Source: Clostridium minihomine
GTDB taxonomy: Bacteria > Bacillota > Clostridia > Oscillospirales > Acutalibacteraceae
Reading direction: 5' to 3'
Assembly: GCF_900240385.1 (NCBI RefSeq)
Contig: NZ_OEQH01000005.1
Coordinates: forward strand, 124,001 to 188,000
DNA length: 64,000 bases
A program made the position numbers and the translations under genes. How positions within the stretch are numbered: position 1 is the first letter of the stretch; each line of letters begins with the position of its first letter. The notes under the pieces are model-generated. The model ran no database searches, was not told the origin of the DNA, and saw nothing but the letters and a program-made list of their open reading frames with translations. Below, piece after piece: positions 8,163 to 17,576 of this stretch.

Positions 8163-9011
8163 TTATTTTGCAGGCACAACGGCTCCGCTATAAGTGTTGT
8201 CGATATACTCTTTGATTTCGTCACTTTTCAGCACTTCAATCAAGGCTTTGATGTCCTCTCGGTTTTCATCCCCTTCGCGTACCGCAATTACGTTCACATA
8301 AGCGGTAGCAGCCAAAGAAGCATCCGATTCGGTGGCCAGTGCATCGGCAACCTTCAGGCCGCCGGAGATGGCATAGTTTCCGTTAATAACCGCCAGATCC
8401 ACATCAGGAAGGGAGCGAACAGTCTGGGCTGCTTCAATTTCCTGAATCTTCAGATTTTTGGGGTTCTCGGTAATATCATTTTTGGTTGCGGTGATTCCGG
8501 CATCCTCTTTCAGCTTGATCAGACCCTGATCTTCCAGCAGAAGAAGAGCGCGGGCTTCGTTGGTGGTGTCATTGGGCACAGCTACGACAGCGCCATCGGC
8601 CAAAGCATCCAAAGACTTTGTTTTACCGGCATAAATACCGAAAGGCTCATAGTGGATGTCGCCGGCAGAAACCAGCTTGGTGCCCTGTTTTTCATTAAAG
8701 TCTTTCAAATAGGTAATATGCTGAAAATAGTTGGCGTCCAGTTCCTTATTGTTTACTGCCAGATTGGGCTGGATATAGTCGTTGAATTCCTGAATTTTCA
8801 GTTCATATCCTTTGCTCTTGAGCAATTCGTTTGCTTTTTTCAGGATTTCGGTATGGGGGGCAGGGGAAGCCCCAATTGTAATTTGCTTGAGTTCGGTGCT
8901 GCCAGCACCGGAATCGCCTGCGGCACTGCTGTCAGAGGATCCATTGGAGCAGCCTGCCAAAACCGAAACGGAAAGAGCTGCTATTAACAGGGTGGAAAGA
9001 ATCTTTTTCAT
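8163..9011 (-). CDS. metQ: Methionine ABC transporter substrate-binding lipoprotein MetQ
   Basis: A 282-residue NlpA/MetQ family lipoprotein that captures D/L-methionine outside the membrane for MetNI. The signal peptide MKKILSTLLIAALSVSVLAG ends in an LAGC lipobox with Cys21, followed by a Ser/Gly linker. The mature part has the family blocks ITIGASPAPHTEIL and DANYFQHITYLKDFN. The frame opens at 9032, but GGAGGT sits between that ATG and the one at 9011, so 9011 is the start. Third gene of metNIQ. Confidence 0.93.
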   Translation of the reverse strand: MKKILSTLLIAALSVSVLAGCSNGSSDSSAAGDSGAGSTELKQITIGASPAPHTEILKKANELLKSKGYELKIQEFNDYIQPNLAVNNKELDANYFQHITYLKDFNEKQGTKLVSAGDIHYEPFGIYAGKTKSLDALADGAVVAVPNDTTNEARALLLLEDQGLIKLKEDAGITATKNDITENPKNLKIQEIEAAQTVRSLPDVDLAVINGNYAISGGLKVADALATESDASLAATAYVNVIAVREGDENREDIKALIEVLKSDEIKEYIDNTYSGAVVPAK

Positions 9012-9055
9012 GTTGAAACATACCTCCATCAATTTTAATACCGGTGTGCTTTATT

Positions 9056-9718
9056 TTAAGATTTACGCTTATCGCTGCGGTTGGCCGCGCGCATGCCGAT
9101 TTCCTGAAAAATCTGCACAATGATAACCAGAAGAATGACAGTAATAAGCATAATATCCGTCTGATAACGATAATATCCGTAGTTGGTTGCAATGCTGCCC
9201 AGTCCGCCGCCGCCCAAAAAGCCAGCCAAAGCAGAATAGCCTAAAATAGTGGTAATGGCAATGGTGGCCCCGTTCATCAAAGAAGGAACAGCTTCCGGCA
9301 CCAACACCTTAAAGATAATCTGCCAATCGGATGATCCCATGGAGTGTGCCGCTTCTACAACGCCTTTGTCGACTTCTAACAGAGCAGATTCGATGAGCCG
9401 AGCCACAAAGGGCGCCGAACCCAGCACCAGCGGAACAATGGTGGCAGTGGGGCCTAATGTGGTGCCCACAATGGCGCGGGTAATGGGAATAATCGCTACC
9501 ATCAAAATCAAAAAGGGAATGGAACGGGTGATGTTTACAATAATATCTAAAACCTTAAACAAAGGCTGGTTGGGGCGAATTCCGTCTTTGGCACTGGTGA
9601 CCAGCAGGATGCCCAGAGGGAAGCCGATAATATAAGAGAAAATGGTGGAAACCACCGTCATGTATAAAGATTCCAGAACGCCTATGGTCAGCATATTAAT
9701 GGTGGTACTATCCAACAT
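9056..9718 (-). CDS. metI: Methionine ABC transporter permease MetI
   Basis: A 220-residue membrane permease with about five transmembrane helices and the EAA loop EAAHSMGSSDWQIIFKVLVP that contacts MetN. The block SIPFLILMVAIIPITRAIVG is typical of MetI. Its start overlaps the end of metN by 11 bases. With MetN and MetQ it forms the MetNIQ methionine importer. Confidence 0.94.
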   Translation of the reverse strand: MLDSTTINMLTIGVLESLYMTVVSTIFSYIIGFPLGILLVTSAKDGIRPNQPLFKVLDIIVNITRSIPFLILMVAIIPITRAIVGTTLGPTATIVPLVLGSAPFVARLIESALLEVDKGVVEAAHSMGSSDWQIIFKVLVPEAVPSLMNGATIAITTILGYSALAGFLGGGGLGSIATNYGYYRYQTDIMLITVILLVIIVQIFQEIGMRAANRSDKRKS

Positions 9719-10733
9719 AACCGGTCACCTCCTCTACCGTTACGCCCCGTCGCGTTAAATAGCGAAGCATATTTTCCCGCAAAGCCTGCTGCTCGGGAAC
9801 CTGAATGACAATTTGCCCAAAGGCTTTTCCATCTATGTTTTTGGTATCGGCATAAATGATGTTTACGGGCATCTTGAATTCCAGCACCATCCCCGCAATA
9901 ACCGGCTCAAAGGAAGAGTTTCCGTCAAACACAATGCGGTAACAAGGGGAAGAATCCTGAGCAGAGAAGGGCTCGCTTTTCTTGCCATCCGGGTATACCA
10001 GCTTTTGAGCGGCAGCTGTTTTGGGGTGAAAGAAGATGTCTTCTACACTGCCCACTTCTGCAATATGGCTTTGATCGATAATGGCTACTTTGTTGCAGAT
10101 TTGTTCAATGACGCTCATCTCATGAGTGATGATGATAATGGTAATGCCAAGCCGCCGGTTAATATCCTTTAAAAGAGAAAGGATAGAAGCGGTTGTGGTG
10201 GGGTCCAGTGCGCTGGTTGCTTCGTCGCAAAGAAGCACCTTGGGGTTCGGGGCCAGTGCCCGGGCAATGGCGATACGCTGTTTTTGTCCGCCGGATAATT
10301 GGGACGGATAGGCATGTGCCCTGTCTGACAGCCCCACCAGTTCCAACAGCTCTTTGGCCCGTGCTTTGGCCGTTTGTTTGTCTACACCGGCAATTTCCAG
10401 GGGAAAGCAAATATTGCTTTCTGCGTCGCGCTGCATCAGCAAATTGAACTGCTGAAAGATCATGCCCATAGAGCGCCGTACTTGGCGTAAATCTTTGCCG
10501 CCAAGCCTTGCGATATCTTTGCCGTCAAACAGAACTTGCCCGGCTGTGGGGCGTTCCAGCAGGTTCATACAGCGCACCAAGGTGCTTTTACCGGCGCCGC
10601 TCATGCCGATAATTCCAAAAATATCACCTTGTTCGATTTGCAGATTAATATCTTTTAAGGCGTGAACCGCGCCGTTTTTGGTTTGAAACGTCTTTTCCAG
10701 TGCTTTAATCTCAATAATGGGTTGAGAAGCCAC
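9708..10733 (-). CDS. metN: Methionine ABC transporter ATP-binding protein MetN
   Basis: A 341-residue ABC ATPase powering methionine import. Walker A GMSGAGKST (43-51), Q-loop, signature LSGGQKQR near 148, Walker B VLLCDEATSALDP near 170 and the H-loop IIITHE are all present. Residues ~260-341 form the NIL domain (FGQIVIQVPE...), which binds methionine and trans-inhibits transport, a feature of MetN. First gene of the operon; AGGAGGG lies before the ATG. Confidence 0.95.
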   Translation of the reverse strand: MASQPIIEIKALEKTFQTKNGAVHALKDINLQIEQGDIFGIIGMSGAGKSTLVRCMNLLERPTAGQVLFDGKDIARLGGKDLRQVRRSMGMIFQQFNLLMQRDAESNICFPLEIAGVDKQTAKARAKELLELVGLSDRAHAYPSQLSGGQKQRIAIARALAPNPKVLLCDEATSALDPTTTASILSLLKDINRRLGITIIIITHEMSVIEQICNKVAIIDQSHIAEVGSVEDIFFHPKTAAAQKLVYPDGKKSEPFSAQDSSPCYRIVFDGNSSFEPVIAGMVLEFKMPVNIIYADTKNIDGKAFGQIVIQVPEQQALRENMLRYLTRRGVTVEEVTGYVG

Positions 10734-10863
10734 AAGATTCCCTCCTTTTCAACATAACCCTCTTAGTATATACCAAAATTCTTTGTTAGTAAATGGGGTA
10801 TCTAGGTAGAAAAAGGGTTTTTGCAAAAAGAACAATGGGATGGGGAAATGAGAAGTTATGCTT

Positions 10864-10892
10864 ATTATAATCAGGTGAATTCCATTTGTCAA
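10864..10892 (-). promoter_or_regulatory. Sigma-A promoter of metNIQ
   Basis: Near-perfect consensus on the minus strand: TTGACA (10892-10887), 17 bases, TATAAT (10869-10864). A second weaker pair (TTTACT, 17 bases, TATACT) lies closer to the gene near 10770-10800. The ~125-base leader shows no SAM-riboswitch (S-box) pattern. Confidence 0.7.
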
Positions 10893-10997
10893 TCAAAAAT
10901 TCATATATTTCATATAAGTTTTGTTTTGTTAGCTGGTGCTGCCGGATAAGATGCCGTGATTTTTACAGAGCTGATGGGATTTTGGGCGATTGCAAAA

Positions 10998-11032
10998 AGC
11001 CAGACATCACAATTAATTTGTGGTGTCTGGCT
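10998..11032 (-). terminator. Terminator of the AlsT-type symporter gene
   Basis: AGCCAGACACCACAA pairs with TTGTGATGTCTGGCT on the minus strand and is followed by TTTTTGC, 20 bases beyond the stop. Confidence 0.8.
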
Positions 11033-11051
11033 GTGAAAATCAAAATAGCTC

Positions 11052-12473
11052 TTAATAAAAGTTGTTTTCCAAAGGTCTTTTGACCGGAGGAATTGTTTTT
11101 TGCCGGCTTCTTTTTTTGGCATGTTTTCGTTTGGCCAGGTAACGATCGACTTCGTCCAGCACTTCACCCCCCAGCAAAAACAAGGCAATCAGGTTGGGGA
11201 AGGCCATAAAGCCGTTGAAAATATCGCAGATTTCCCATACCAGATGCAGATCCAGAACACAGCCTGCAATGGCTGACAGCGCAAACAGAATCCGGAATAA
11301 GGGGACAGCCCGGTTGCCGATTAGGTAACGGACGCCACATTCCCCATAATAAGACCAGCCCAGCAATGTGGCAAAAGCAAACAGCGCAATGGAAATCGCT
11401 ATCAGAATGCCGCCAAACTCCCCAAATACGGTGGAAAAAGCGGCGGCGGACAAAGCGGCCCCGTCTTTTCCGGTGGAAAGAGCCCCGCTGCAAAGAATAA
11501 CCAGAGCGGTGATGGTGCACATAATAATCGTATCTAAAAATACCTGAAAGATGCCCCACATGCCTTGTTCCACCGGTTCTTTCAGGGTGCTGCCGGAATG
11601 TGCCATAACCGAGCTGCCCAGCCCGGCTTCGTTTGTGAAGATTCCGCGGGAAACCCCGGTTTTCATGGCATTCATCATCACAGCGCCGCCGATTCCTCCG
11701 GCAGCCTGGCGCATGCCGAAGGCTTCCTGAACAATTTGAGCCAGCACATCGATCAGCATGTGGCGGTGAAAGAAGAGGACGATTCCCGCAGCGATAAGAT
11801 AGCTGATCGCCATAAAGGGAACCAGTTTTTCGGTTACCTTTGCGATTCTGCGGATTCCCCCAAAGGTCATGATGATCAAAAGTACTGCCAACACAAGACC
11901 GGTGAGCGGCAGACTGGTGCCAAAGGTTTCTTGCATGGCGCCGGCAATGGAATTGGACTGAGCCATGTTTCCCATTCCAAAGGAAGCCAGAACACACCCT
12001 ATGGAAAAAACCACGGCCAATGGTTTGCTTTTGACTCCCCGTTCCAGATAATACATGGCGCCGCCCTGCCAAGTGCCATCCATGTTCTTTCGGCGGTATT
12101 TCATGCCCAAAACGTTCTCTGAAAAAATCGTCATCATTCCCAAAAGGGAAGAAACCCACATCCAGAAAATAGCTCCGGGCCCGCCCAAAGTCAGAGCGGT
12201 GGCAACTCCCACAATATTTCCGGTGCCGATGGAACCCGCCAGTGCTGTGGTTACTGCTTGAAAGGGGGAAATACCATCGTCATTTTGTTTTTTGTTCTTA
12301 AATAAATTACCAAAAGTAATATGCATCCATAATCTACAATGAGTAAACTGAAAAAAGCCGGAGCGAAAGCTAAAATTGGCTCCGGCTAACAAAATGGCGG
12401 CCAAAACCGGCCAGCCCCAGATTAATGGATGCAGAAAATCATTTACACTTTTTATGGTATCATAAATTCCCAA
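11052..12473 (-). CDS. Alanine/glycine:cation symporter (AlsT/AgcS family)
   Basis: A Na+ or H+ coupled amino-acid carrier of the AGCS family with about 10-11 transmembrane helices. Family blocks: TALAGSIGTGNIVGVATAL, GGPGAIFWMWVSSLLGM and ENVLGMKYR. The frame opens at an ATG at 12491, but that ATG lies inside a strong hairpin with no clear ribosome site. A TTG at 12473 sits 9 bases after GGGAGG and gives a normal family N-terminus (GIYDTIKSVNDFLHP...WGWP), so I prefer it; the ATG gives 479 residues. The preferred ribosome site is in the 3' arm of the hairpin, which suggests translational control. Confidence 0.88.
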   Translation of the reverse strand: MGIYDTIKSVNDFLHPLIWGWPVLAAILLAGANFSFRSGFFQFTHCRLWMHITFGNLFKNKKQNDDGISPFQAVTTALAGSIGTGNIVGVATALTLGGPGAIFWMWVSSLLGMMTIFSENVLGMKYRRKNMDGTWQGGAMYYLERGVKSKPLAVVFSIGCVLASFGMGNMAQSNSIAGAMQETFGTSLPLTGLVLAVLLIIMTFGGIRRIAKVTEKLVPFMAISYLIAAGIVLFFHRHMLIDVLAQIVQEAFGMRQAAGGIGGAVMMNAMKTGVSRGIFTNEAGLGSSVMAHSGSTLKEPVEQGMWGIFQVFLDTIIMCTITALVILCSGALSTGKDGAALSAAAFSTVFGEFGGILIAISIALFAFATLLGWSYYGECGVRYLIGNRAVPLFRILFALSAIAGCVLDLHLVWEICDIFNGFMAFPNLIALFLLGGEVLDEVDRYLAKRKHAKKRSRQKTIPPVKRPLENNFY

Positions 12474-12481
12474 ACCAAAAA

Positions 12482-12522
12482 CGCCTCCCATACACCTGTC
12501 ATATCAAGTGTATGGGAGGGCG
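12482..12522. terminator. Hairpin between nadE and the symporter gene; bidirectional terminator or leader attenuator
   Basis: CGCCTCCCATACAC pairs with GTGTATGGGAGGGCG (one bulged G, 12-base loop). On the minus strand it is followed by TTTTT and overlaps the possible start ATG and the GGGAGG ribosome site of the symporter. On the plus strand it is followed by seven T. It can end nadE transcripts and also control the next gene. Confidence 0.7.
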
Positions 12523-12583
12523 CTTTTTTTCATGCCCTTTTCTGGGCGAAAGCTGTTACAAGTCCCAAAAGCAAAACAATTCG

Positions 12584-12612
12584 ATTATAAAGATTCGATT
12601 TCTTTGAGCCAA
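12584..12612 (-). promoter_or_regulatory. Promoter inside the 3' end of nadE, for the symporter gene
   Basis: On the minus strand TTGGCT (12612-12607), 17 bases, TATAAT (12589-12584). It would start a ~100-base leader that contains the whole hairpin at 12482-12522. Confidence 0.45.
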
Positions 12613-14483
12613 AGCTGCGCACTGGCGTCGCTAGGCATACGGAAATCGCCTCGGGGTGAAAGGGTTACGCTGCCAACCTTGGGGCCATCAGGGAGGCAGG
12701 AGCGCTTAAACTGCTGGGAGAAAAAGCGGCGGTAAAAAGTCAGAAGCCATTTTTTGATGATTTCTTCCTCATAGACTCCGGCAAAAGCCAAGCGAGCCAT
12801 CCGGTAGATTTTAGACGGCCGGAAGCCGAAACGAAGCATATAGAACAGGAAGAAGTCGTGCAGCTCATAGGGCCCCACCAGATCCTCCGTTTTTTGAGAG
12901 ATCTCTCCGTTAACGGGGGGAAGAAGCTCTGGGCTCACAGGGGTGTCCAGCACATCCAGCAAGAGCTTTTTTACCTGAGGTTCGCTGTGTTCGGCAGCAT
13001 GGCGCACCAGATGACGCACTAATGTTTTGGGAATGGAAGCGTTCACTCCGTACATAGACATGTGATCGCCGTTATAAGTGGCCCAGCCCAAAGCCAGCTC
13101 TGACAAATCGCCGGTTCCAATGACCAGCCCGCCGGTCTGATTGGCAATATCCATCAGCACCTGGGTGCGCTCCCGTGCCTGAGAGTTTTCATACGTTACG
13201 TCATGCACCTGGGGATCGTGCCCAATGTCTTTAAAATGCTGCAATACTGCATCGCCGATTGATATTTCGCGGAACGTGACACCCAGCTGTTCCGCCAACC
13301 CATTGGCGTTGCTTTTGGTGCGGCTGGTGGTTCCGAAACCGGGCATGGAAACTGCGGTAATCCCTTTGCGGTCCAGATTCAGGGAATCAAAAGCACGGAC
13401 TACCACCAGCAGGGCCAAGGTGGAATCCAGTCCGCCGGAAAGGCCCAGAACCACATTTTTTCCGCCGGTGTGGCGAAGGCGGGTTTTCAGTCCTTCTGCC
13501 TGCATAGATAAAATCAGCTCACAGCGTTCATTCAGATCAGAAGAATCGGACGGAACAAAGGGAAGGCAGGGGAAGTTCCTGCGGACTTCAAGCGGCTTGG
13601 CAGTAAAATCAAAGGCAATTTCATGGCTGCAGCAGCTGCTTTGCCAGGTGGTCATACGACGGCGCTCCTGAATGAGCCGCTGTAAATCCACATCCGCACA
13701 GACAAGCCCCGTGCTGAATAATGGAGCTTCTGCCAGAAGAGTTCCGTTTTCTGCAATTAAGTTATGCCCCGAAAAAACCAAATCGGTCGAGGATTCCCCT
13801 TCGCCTGCATCTGCATAGGCATAGGCACAAATTAGCCGGCCGGACTGCCCGGTTACCAGTGCGCGCCGATAGGCTGCTTTGCCGATGACTTCGTCACTGG
13901 CCGAAGGATTTAAAATTACCGTGGCACCGCAGGAAGCCAAATTGGCAGAAGGCGGCTCGGGCATCCATAAATCCTCACAAATTTCCACACCAAGCGCCAG
14001 TTCGGGAATGGAAGAGCAGCGGAAAATCAGATTTCCGCCCAAGGGGACAGTTTGTCCGCAAAATGAAATTTCACGGGTGGCCGGGGCGGAAGAAAAGTGT
14101 CGTGCCTCATAAAATTCGGAATAATTCGGGATGCTGCGTTTAGCAGACAGTCCCAGAATTTTGCCTTTGTAAATCACCGCAGCAGTGTTGTACAGTTCTG
14201 CATTGACTGCCACAGGAATACCGATAACGGCGATTAAATCCATTTCTTTCGTCTTGTCCAAAAGATTGGCCAGTGTGGCCTCGGCACCCTGAATCAAGGT
14301 GCTGTCGCGGAACAGGTCACCACAGGTATATCCGGTGACACACAGCTCAGGGAACACCACGGCGCCAACCTGCTGTTGAGCCGCTTGTTCCATCAGGCCC
14401 AAAATGGCGGCTCCGTTGTGTTCACAGTCCGCCACCCGGATGACAGGGGTAGCGGCGGCAATTCTAAAAAATCCGTCCTTCAT
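12585..14483 (-). CDS. nadE: Glutamine-dependent NAD+ synthetase
   Basis: A 632-residue two-domain enzyme making NAD+ from nicotinic acid adenine dinucleotide, ATP and glutamine. The N-terminal nitrilase-fold glutaminase domain shows the Glu-Lys-Cys triad in FPELCVTGY (Glu46), AKRSIPNYSEFYE and GVEICEDLWMP. The C-terminal synthetase domain has the PP-loop LGLSGGLDSTLAL and TGDLSELALGW. The length fits bacterial glutamine-dependent NadE, so ammonia is channelled from glutamine. It appears monocistronic apart from possible read-through into the symporter. Confidence 0.95.
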   Translation of the reverse strand: MKDGFFRIAAATPVIRVADCEHNGAAILGLMEQAAQQQVGAVVFPELCVTGYTCGDLFRDSTLIQGAEATLANLLDKTKEMDLIAVIGIPVAVNAELYNTAAVIYKGKILGLSAKRSIPNYSEFYEARHFSSAPATREISFCGQTVPLGGNLIFRCSSIPELALGVEICEDLWMPEPPSANLASCGATVILNPSASDEVIGKAAYRRALVTGQSGRLICAYAYADAGEGESSTDLVFSGHNLIAENGTLLAEAPLFSTGLVCADVDLQRLIQERRRMTTWQSSCCSHEIAFDFTAKPLEVRRNFPCLPFVPSDSSDLNERCELILSMQAEGLKTRLRHTGGKNVVLGLSGGLDSTLALLVVVRAFDSLNLDRKGITAVSMPGFGTTSRTKSNANGLAEQLGVTFREISIGDAVLQHFKDIGHDPQVHDVTYENSQARERTQVLMDIANQTGGLVIGTGDLSELALGWATYNGDHMSMYGVNASIPKTLVRHLVRHAAEHSEPQVKKLLLDVLDTPVSPELLPPVNGEISQKTEDLVGPYELHDFFLFYMLRFGFRPSKIYRMARLAFAGVYEEEIIKKWLLTFYRRFFSQQFKRSCLPDGPKVGSVTLSPRGDFRMPSDASAQLWLKEIESL

Positions 14484-14611
14484 AACAATTGTTCCTCCAT
14501 ATGGAAAACAGGGCTGCGGTTCCGGGCTGCTTTTTTAGCTGTGCAGCCCAAAAGGACACGGCATCCTGTATTTTCCTTATTAATTTTTTGCACGCCTTTT
14601 GGAATGAGAAA

Positions 14612-14636
14612 AAGGGCGCGGAATCATCGCGCCCTT
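14612..14636 (-). terminator. Terminator of the glycosyltransferase gene
   Basis: AAGGGCGCG pairs with CGCGCCCTT around a 7-base loop, with a T run on the minus strand, just beyond the stop at 14641. Confidence 0.8.
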
Positions 14637-14640
14637 AGTA

Positions 14641-15633
14641 TTACCGGGTAGAATAATTTTTTTTCAAAGCCGGTGGACATACGGCAACGTCTGGCATATG
14701 GCGGCGCAGGTTTTCCAGGGTGAATGGTTTGCTGCTGCAATAGCGGATGCCCCGGTGAACCCGTTTCAGATTACTAAGGCAATTGGCACCTTTTTTCTCG
14801 CGCAGGTGCATTTTTAAAACATAATAAACACAGCACATACAGGTTTTGCGGCACAGCGCACGATAGGCTTTTTCGTAATCCCGGTAAACCCCGGAATGTT
14901 CTAAAGTGGAACGAACCATGGCAGTTGCATAAATAAAATCGTTGATTTTGTCCGCATTTATGGTTGCCAATGTGCTGGTGCTTTGCTGGCTGTAATAGTA
15001 TAGGGCTTTATCAATTACCACGACTTTATTCGCATGAGAAAACAGACGGTTGGCGGTGGCCAAATCTTCAAAAGCCATGGTGGGGAAGGTGATTCCATGT
15101 TCGGTGAACAAACTTCTTTTATAGATCTTGTTCCATACCAGGCTTTGAATCTGTGTATCATGCAACAGCTTGTTCATCGCGGTATCTCGGTCGAACACCC
15201 CGTGACATCGAAAAGGATACTTGTACAGCACGTCGGAGCGAACGAAATGATAATAATAATAGCAACAGGCAATATCCGCTTGGTAAGTGGTGACAGCCCG
15301 GTACAATTCTTCCAGAAAATAGGGGGATACATAATCATCGCTGTCTACAAAACACAAATATTCCCCGCGGGCTTGTTCCATTCCACGGTTGCGTGCCATC
15401 GACATACCAGCATTTGGCTGGTCGATTACAGTAATGTGGGAATATTTCCTCTCAAAATAGCGAAGAATTTCAAGAGAGCCATCTTTCGATCCATCGTTGA
15501 CCGCAATAATTTCAAAATCCTGAAATGTTTGATGAACCAGAGTAGAAAGACACTTGCCGACAAAAGGCTCTACATTGTAGACCGGAATGATAATACTGAT
15601 TTTAGGGTCTTTGGTAACAATTTGATCCGGCAA
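14641..15633 (-). CDS. Glycosyltransferase family 2
   Basis: A 330-residue GT-A fold glycosyltransferase. It has the nucleotide-sugar motif ISIIIPVYNVEPFVGKCL, NDGSKDGS near residue 50, GMSMARNRGMEQARGEY, and the metal-binding DSDD at 97-100. The C-terminal ~120 residues are Tyr/Cys rich and mostly helical. Such enzymes add sugars to cell-surface polysaccharides or teichoic-acid-like polymers; donor and acceptor cannot be read from sequence. It lies 97 bases downstream of the VanW gene on the same strand, which suggests an envelope role. Confidence 0.9.
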   Translation of the reverse strand: MPDQIVTKDPKISIIIPVYNVEPFVGKCLSTLVHQTFQDFEIIAVNDGSKDGSLEILRYFERKYSHITVIDQPNAGMSMARNRGMEQARGEYLCFVDSDDYVSPYFLEELYRAVTTYQADIACCYYYYHFVRSDVLYKYPFRCHGVFDRDTAMNKLLHDTQIQSLVWNKIYKRSLFTEHGITFPTMAFEDLATANRLFSHANKVVVIDKALYYYSQQSTSTLATINADKINDFIYATAMVRSTLEHSGVYRDYEKAYRALCRKTCMCCVYYVLKMHLREKKGANCLSNLKRVHRGIRYCSSKPFTLENLRRHMPDVAVCPPALKKNYSTR

Positions 15634-15666
15634 AGCTTATTTCTCCTTTCACGATATACTCGCGCT

Positions 15667-15697
15667 GCCCGCCGGTTCGGTTCCGAAACCGGCGGGC
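15667..15697. terminator. Strong intergenic hairpin between vanW and the glycosyltransferase gene
   Basis: GCCCGCCGGTT pairs with AACCGGCGGGC. Neither side carries a T run, so it may be a processing or mRNA-stability hairpin, or an inefficient terminator, rather than a standard one. Confidence 0.45.
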
Positions 15698-15729
15698 AAG
15701 GTTGATATTCTTCTAAAACTTCTCAAAAC

Positions 15730-17373
15730 CTAGGGTGTTTGAGTTTGATCTTGTGACTCTGTTTTAGAGGAAGAAGGGACAGACTCCGCTGGCAATGAGG
15801 AAGCAGGAGCCGAGGATGCAGGGGCCGAAGATGCCGGCTTAGAGCTGGATGGAGCGGAAGAAGCAGGCTTAGAAGAAGCGGGCGAGGATGACGTAGTGGT
15901 GTCCGGCCCCACTTTATAAATAGTAGCAATCGCGCGGTAATAGCTGTTGGGAAGTGCTTCTGTTTTTACCACTTGGCCGTTTAAATAAAAGGTTCTTTGT
16001 GCAGAGGCGCGAATTCCGGCATTGCCCTTCCGGTCTAATATCTTTTCCCCTTTTTTCAGGGAAGTATCCACCACAAACTGATCTTCCGGCTGGGGAACTG
16101 TACCAGTCTGTTTCGAGGTAATCTCTATTTTATCATAATCCGGGGACTGATAACCGTAAATGGTAACCGTTACCTTAGAGCCGTACATTCCCGCCAGAAT
16201 GTAAATGGGATAATCGGAAGAGTTTTTGAATTTAAAATCCAAACCAGGATAACTTACGGTTGCATCTAAACCAACCGGCACATAAGAAGACTGCCACATA
16301 TGGTTGGCACGAGAAGTAATCTCTAAATTAGCGCGAATCACCGCACCATAAAGGGTAGAAGAGACCTGACAGACTCCGCCGCCGTATTCCATTACCTTTT
16401 TGCCGCCGGAAATCGCCACCGCTTTGCGGTAGCCATTTTGGGGCAGGTTGGTGTCGCCCGTGGCCTGATTAAAAGAAAATACTGCGCCGGGCTGCACAAC
16501 GCTCCCATTAATAGCCTCTGCCGAAAGTTTCATATTATGGTTACCGTCGGCTGAGTTGGTAGAGGTTGTGGTGAAGCTGGCTAATTTCTGCATACGACTT
16601 TTTAGATGTGCCTGAGTGACATCAAAGGGAACGGATTTTACCGGAATGGAAACAGCACCCACCCCGCCTTTCTCCGTTAAAGATTTGATCTGCTTCAAAA
16701 GCGCTGCTTCATCGACGGCGATTCCATTCTTGCCGTCTTTGTATTGAAAAGTAGCGGTACTCGCATCAAAAGATGCCACCGTTGCATCAATGGGAGCAGT
16801 ATTGATCGTTCCGGCAATGTCAGCCAGTTTTTGTTTTAAAATGGAATCATCCTGAGTCATTTCCAGTTTGTATTCCTTGGGCTCTGTTTTTAGTTTTTCA
16901 ATTAAAAGAAGACGCTCCTCATCGCTGCCGGAACGGGCGTAGTCATAAGCTTCTTTCAGAACTTGTTCGGTGTTAAACCCAAAGCCCATGTCCTGCTCGG
17001 TGATGTTCCAGTCTTTGGTTTCATCATCGTCTTCATAGGTTAACCGAATATCGTATTTTGGCAAAAGCTTTGTTTCTGCCGCTGCAAGAGCCTTTTGTGC
17101 CTCTTCCTGAGTTTTTCCTCCCAAATCGATGCCTTCTACCACGATACCCGCGTAATAAGTATTGGCCTGAAGAAGTTCGGCCTCGCGTTTTTCTTGCTGC
17201 TGTTTTTGAAAATAAGTAACGCCTGCAAAAATTGCGGCGCCGATGACCAGCACGCCGACCGCGGCGGCGCCGATTTTTTTCCAGCGCCCGGTGTGATTCT
17301 TGCCATGTTTTGGCGAGGAAGAGTATACATCCGTTTTGATTTCCTCTGACACGGATTGCATTGTTTGGTTCAT
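15730..17373 (-). CDS. VanW family cell-wall protein with peptidoglycan-binding-like domain
   Basis: A 547-residue membrane-anchored surface protein. After a ~30-residue cytoplasmic tail there is one transmembrane helix (IGAAAVGVLVIGAAIFAGVT), then a PG_binding_4-type domain (~residues 80-260), then the VanW domain (FSFNQATGDTNLPQNGYRKA, GGGVCQVSSTLYGAVIRA). A short G5-like segment follows (KGEKILDRKGNAG), then a Ser/Pro/Ala-rich tail of ~45 residues that looks like a wall-spanning spacer. VanW proteins are common in clostridia; the function is unproven. The frame opens at 17430, but the ATG at 17373 has GGAG 8 bases upstream. Confidence 0.9.
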   Translation of the reverse strand: MNQTMQSVSEEIKTDVYSSSPKHGKNHTGRWKKIGAAAVGVLVIGAAIFAGVTYFQKQQQEKREAELLQANTYYAGIVVEGIDLGGKTQEEAQKALAAAETKLLPKYDIRLTYEDDDETKDWNITEQDMGFGFNTEQVLKEAYDYARSGSDEERLLLIEKLKTEPKEYKLEMTQDDSILKQKLADIAGTINTAPIDATVASFDASTATFQYKDGKNGIAVDEAALLKQIKSLTEKGGVGAVSIPVKSVPFDVTQAHLKSRMQKLASFTTTSTNSADGNHNMKLSAEAINGSVVQPGAVFSFNQATGDTNLPQNGYRKAVAISGGKKVMEYGGGVCQVSSTLYGAVIRANLEITSRANHMWQSSYVPVGLDATVSYPGLDFKFKNSSDYPIYILAGMYGSKVTVTIYGYQSPDYDKIEITSKQTGTVPQPEDQFVVDTSLKKGEKILDRKGNAGIRASAQRTFYLNGQVVKTEALPNSYYRAIATIYKVGPDTTTSSSPASSKPASSAPSSSKPASSAPASSAPASSLPAESVPSSSKTESQDQTQTP

Positions 17374-17481
17374 GTTGGATTCTCCGTTTCTGGGACAGTA
17401 CAGTCTTAATTTGGCTGCATCCCGCAACATACGCCAGAAGTGCGGTTTTTAGCGCGAAAAATGGTACTTTCAGTGTGTACT

Positions 17482-17510
17482 ATTTTATCGCCTTTTTGCT
17501 GAAAAGTAAA
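17482..17510 (-). promoter_or_regulatory. Promoter of the VanW gene
   Basis: On the minus strand TTTACT (17510-17505), 17 bases, TAAAAT (17487-17482). It diverges from the glycosyltransferase promoter 70 bases away. Confidence 0.5.
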
Positions 17511-17576
17511 GTTACATCTTTTACATAAGTTTTTCGGACTTCTGGGTTCCATCAGAAATTTTTTACAAATGGAGGC

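Noticed and set aside
10734-10863. SAM riboswitch (S-box) expected before metNIQ
   Set aside because: The leader of ~125 bases is AT-rich, lacks the conserved S-box helices and shows no terminator; I see only promoter boxes.
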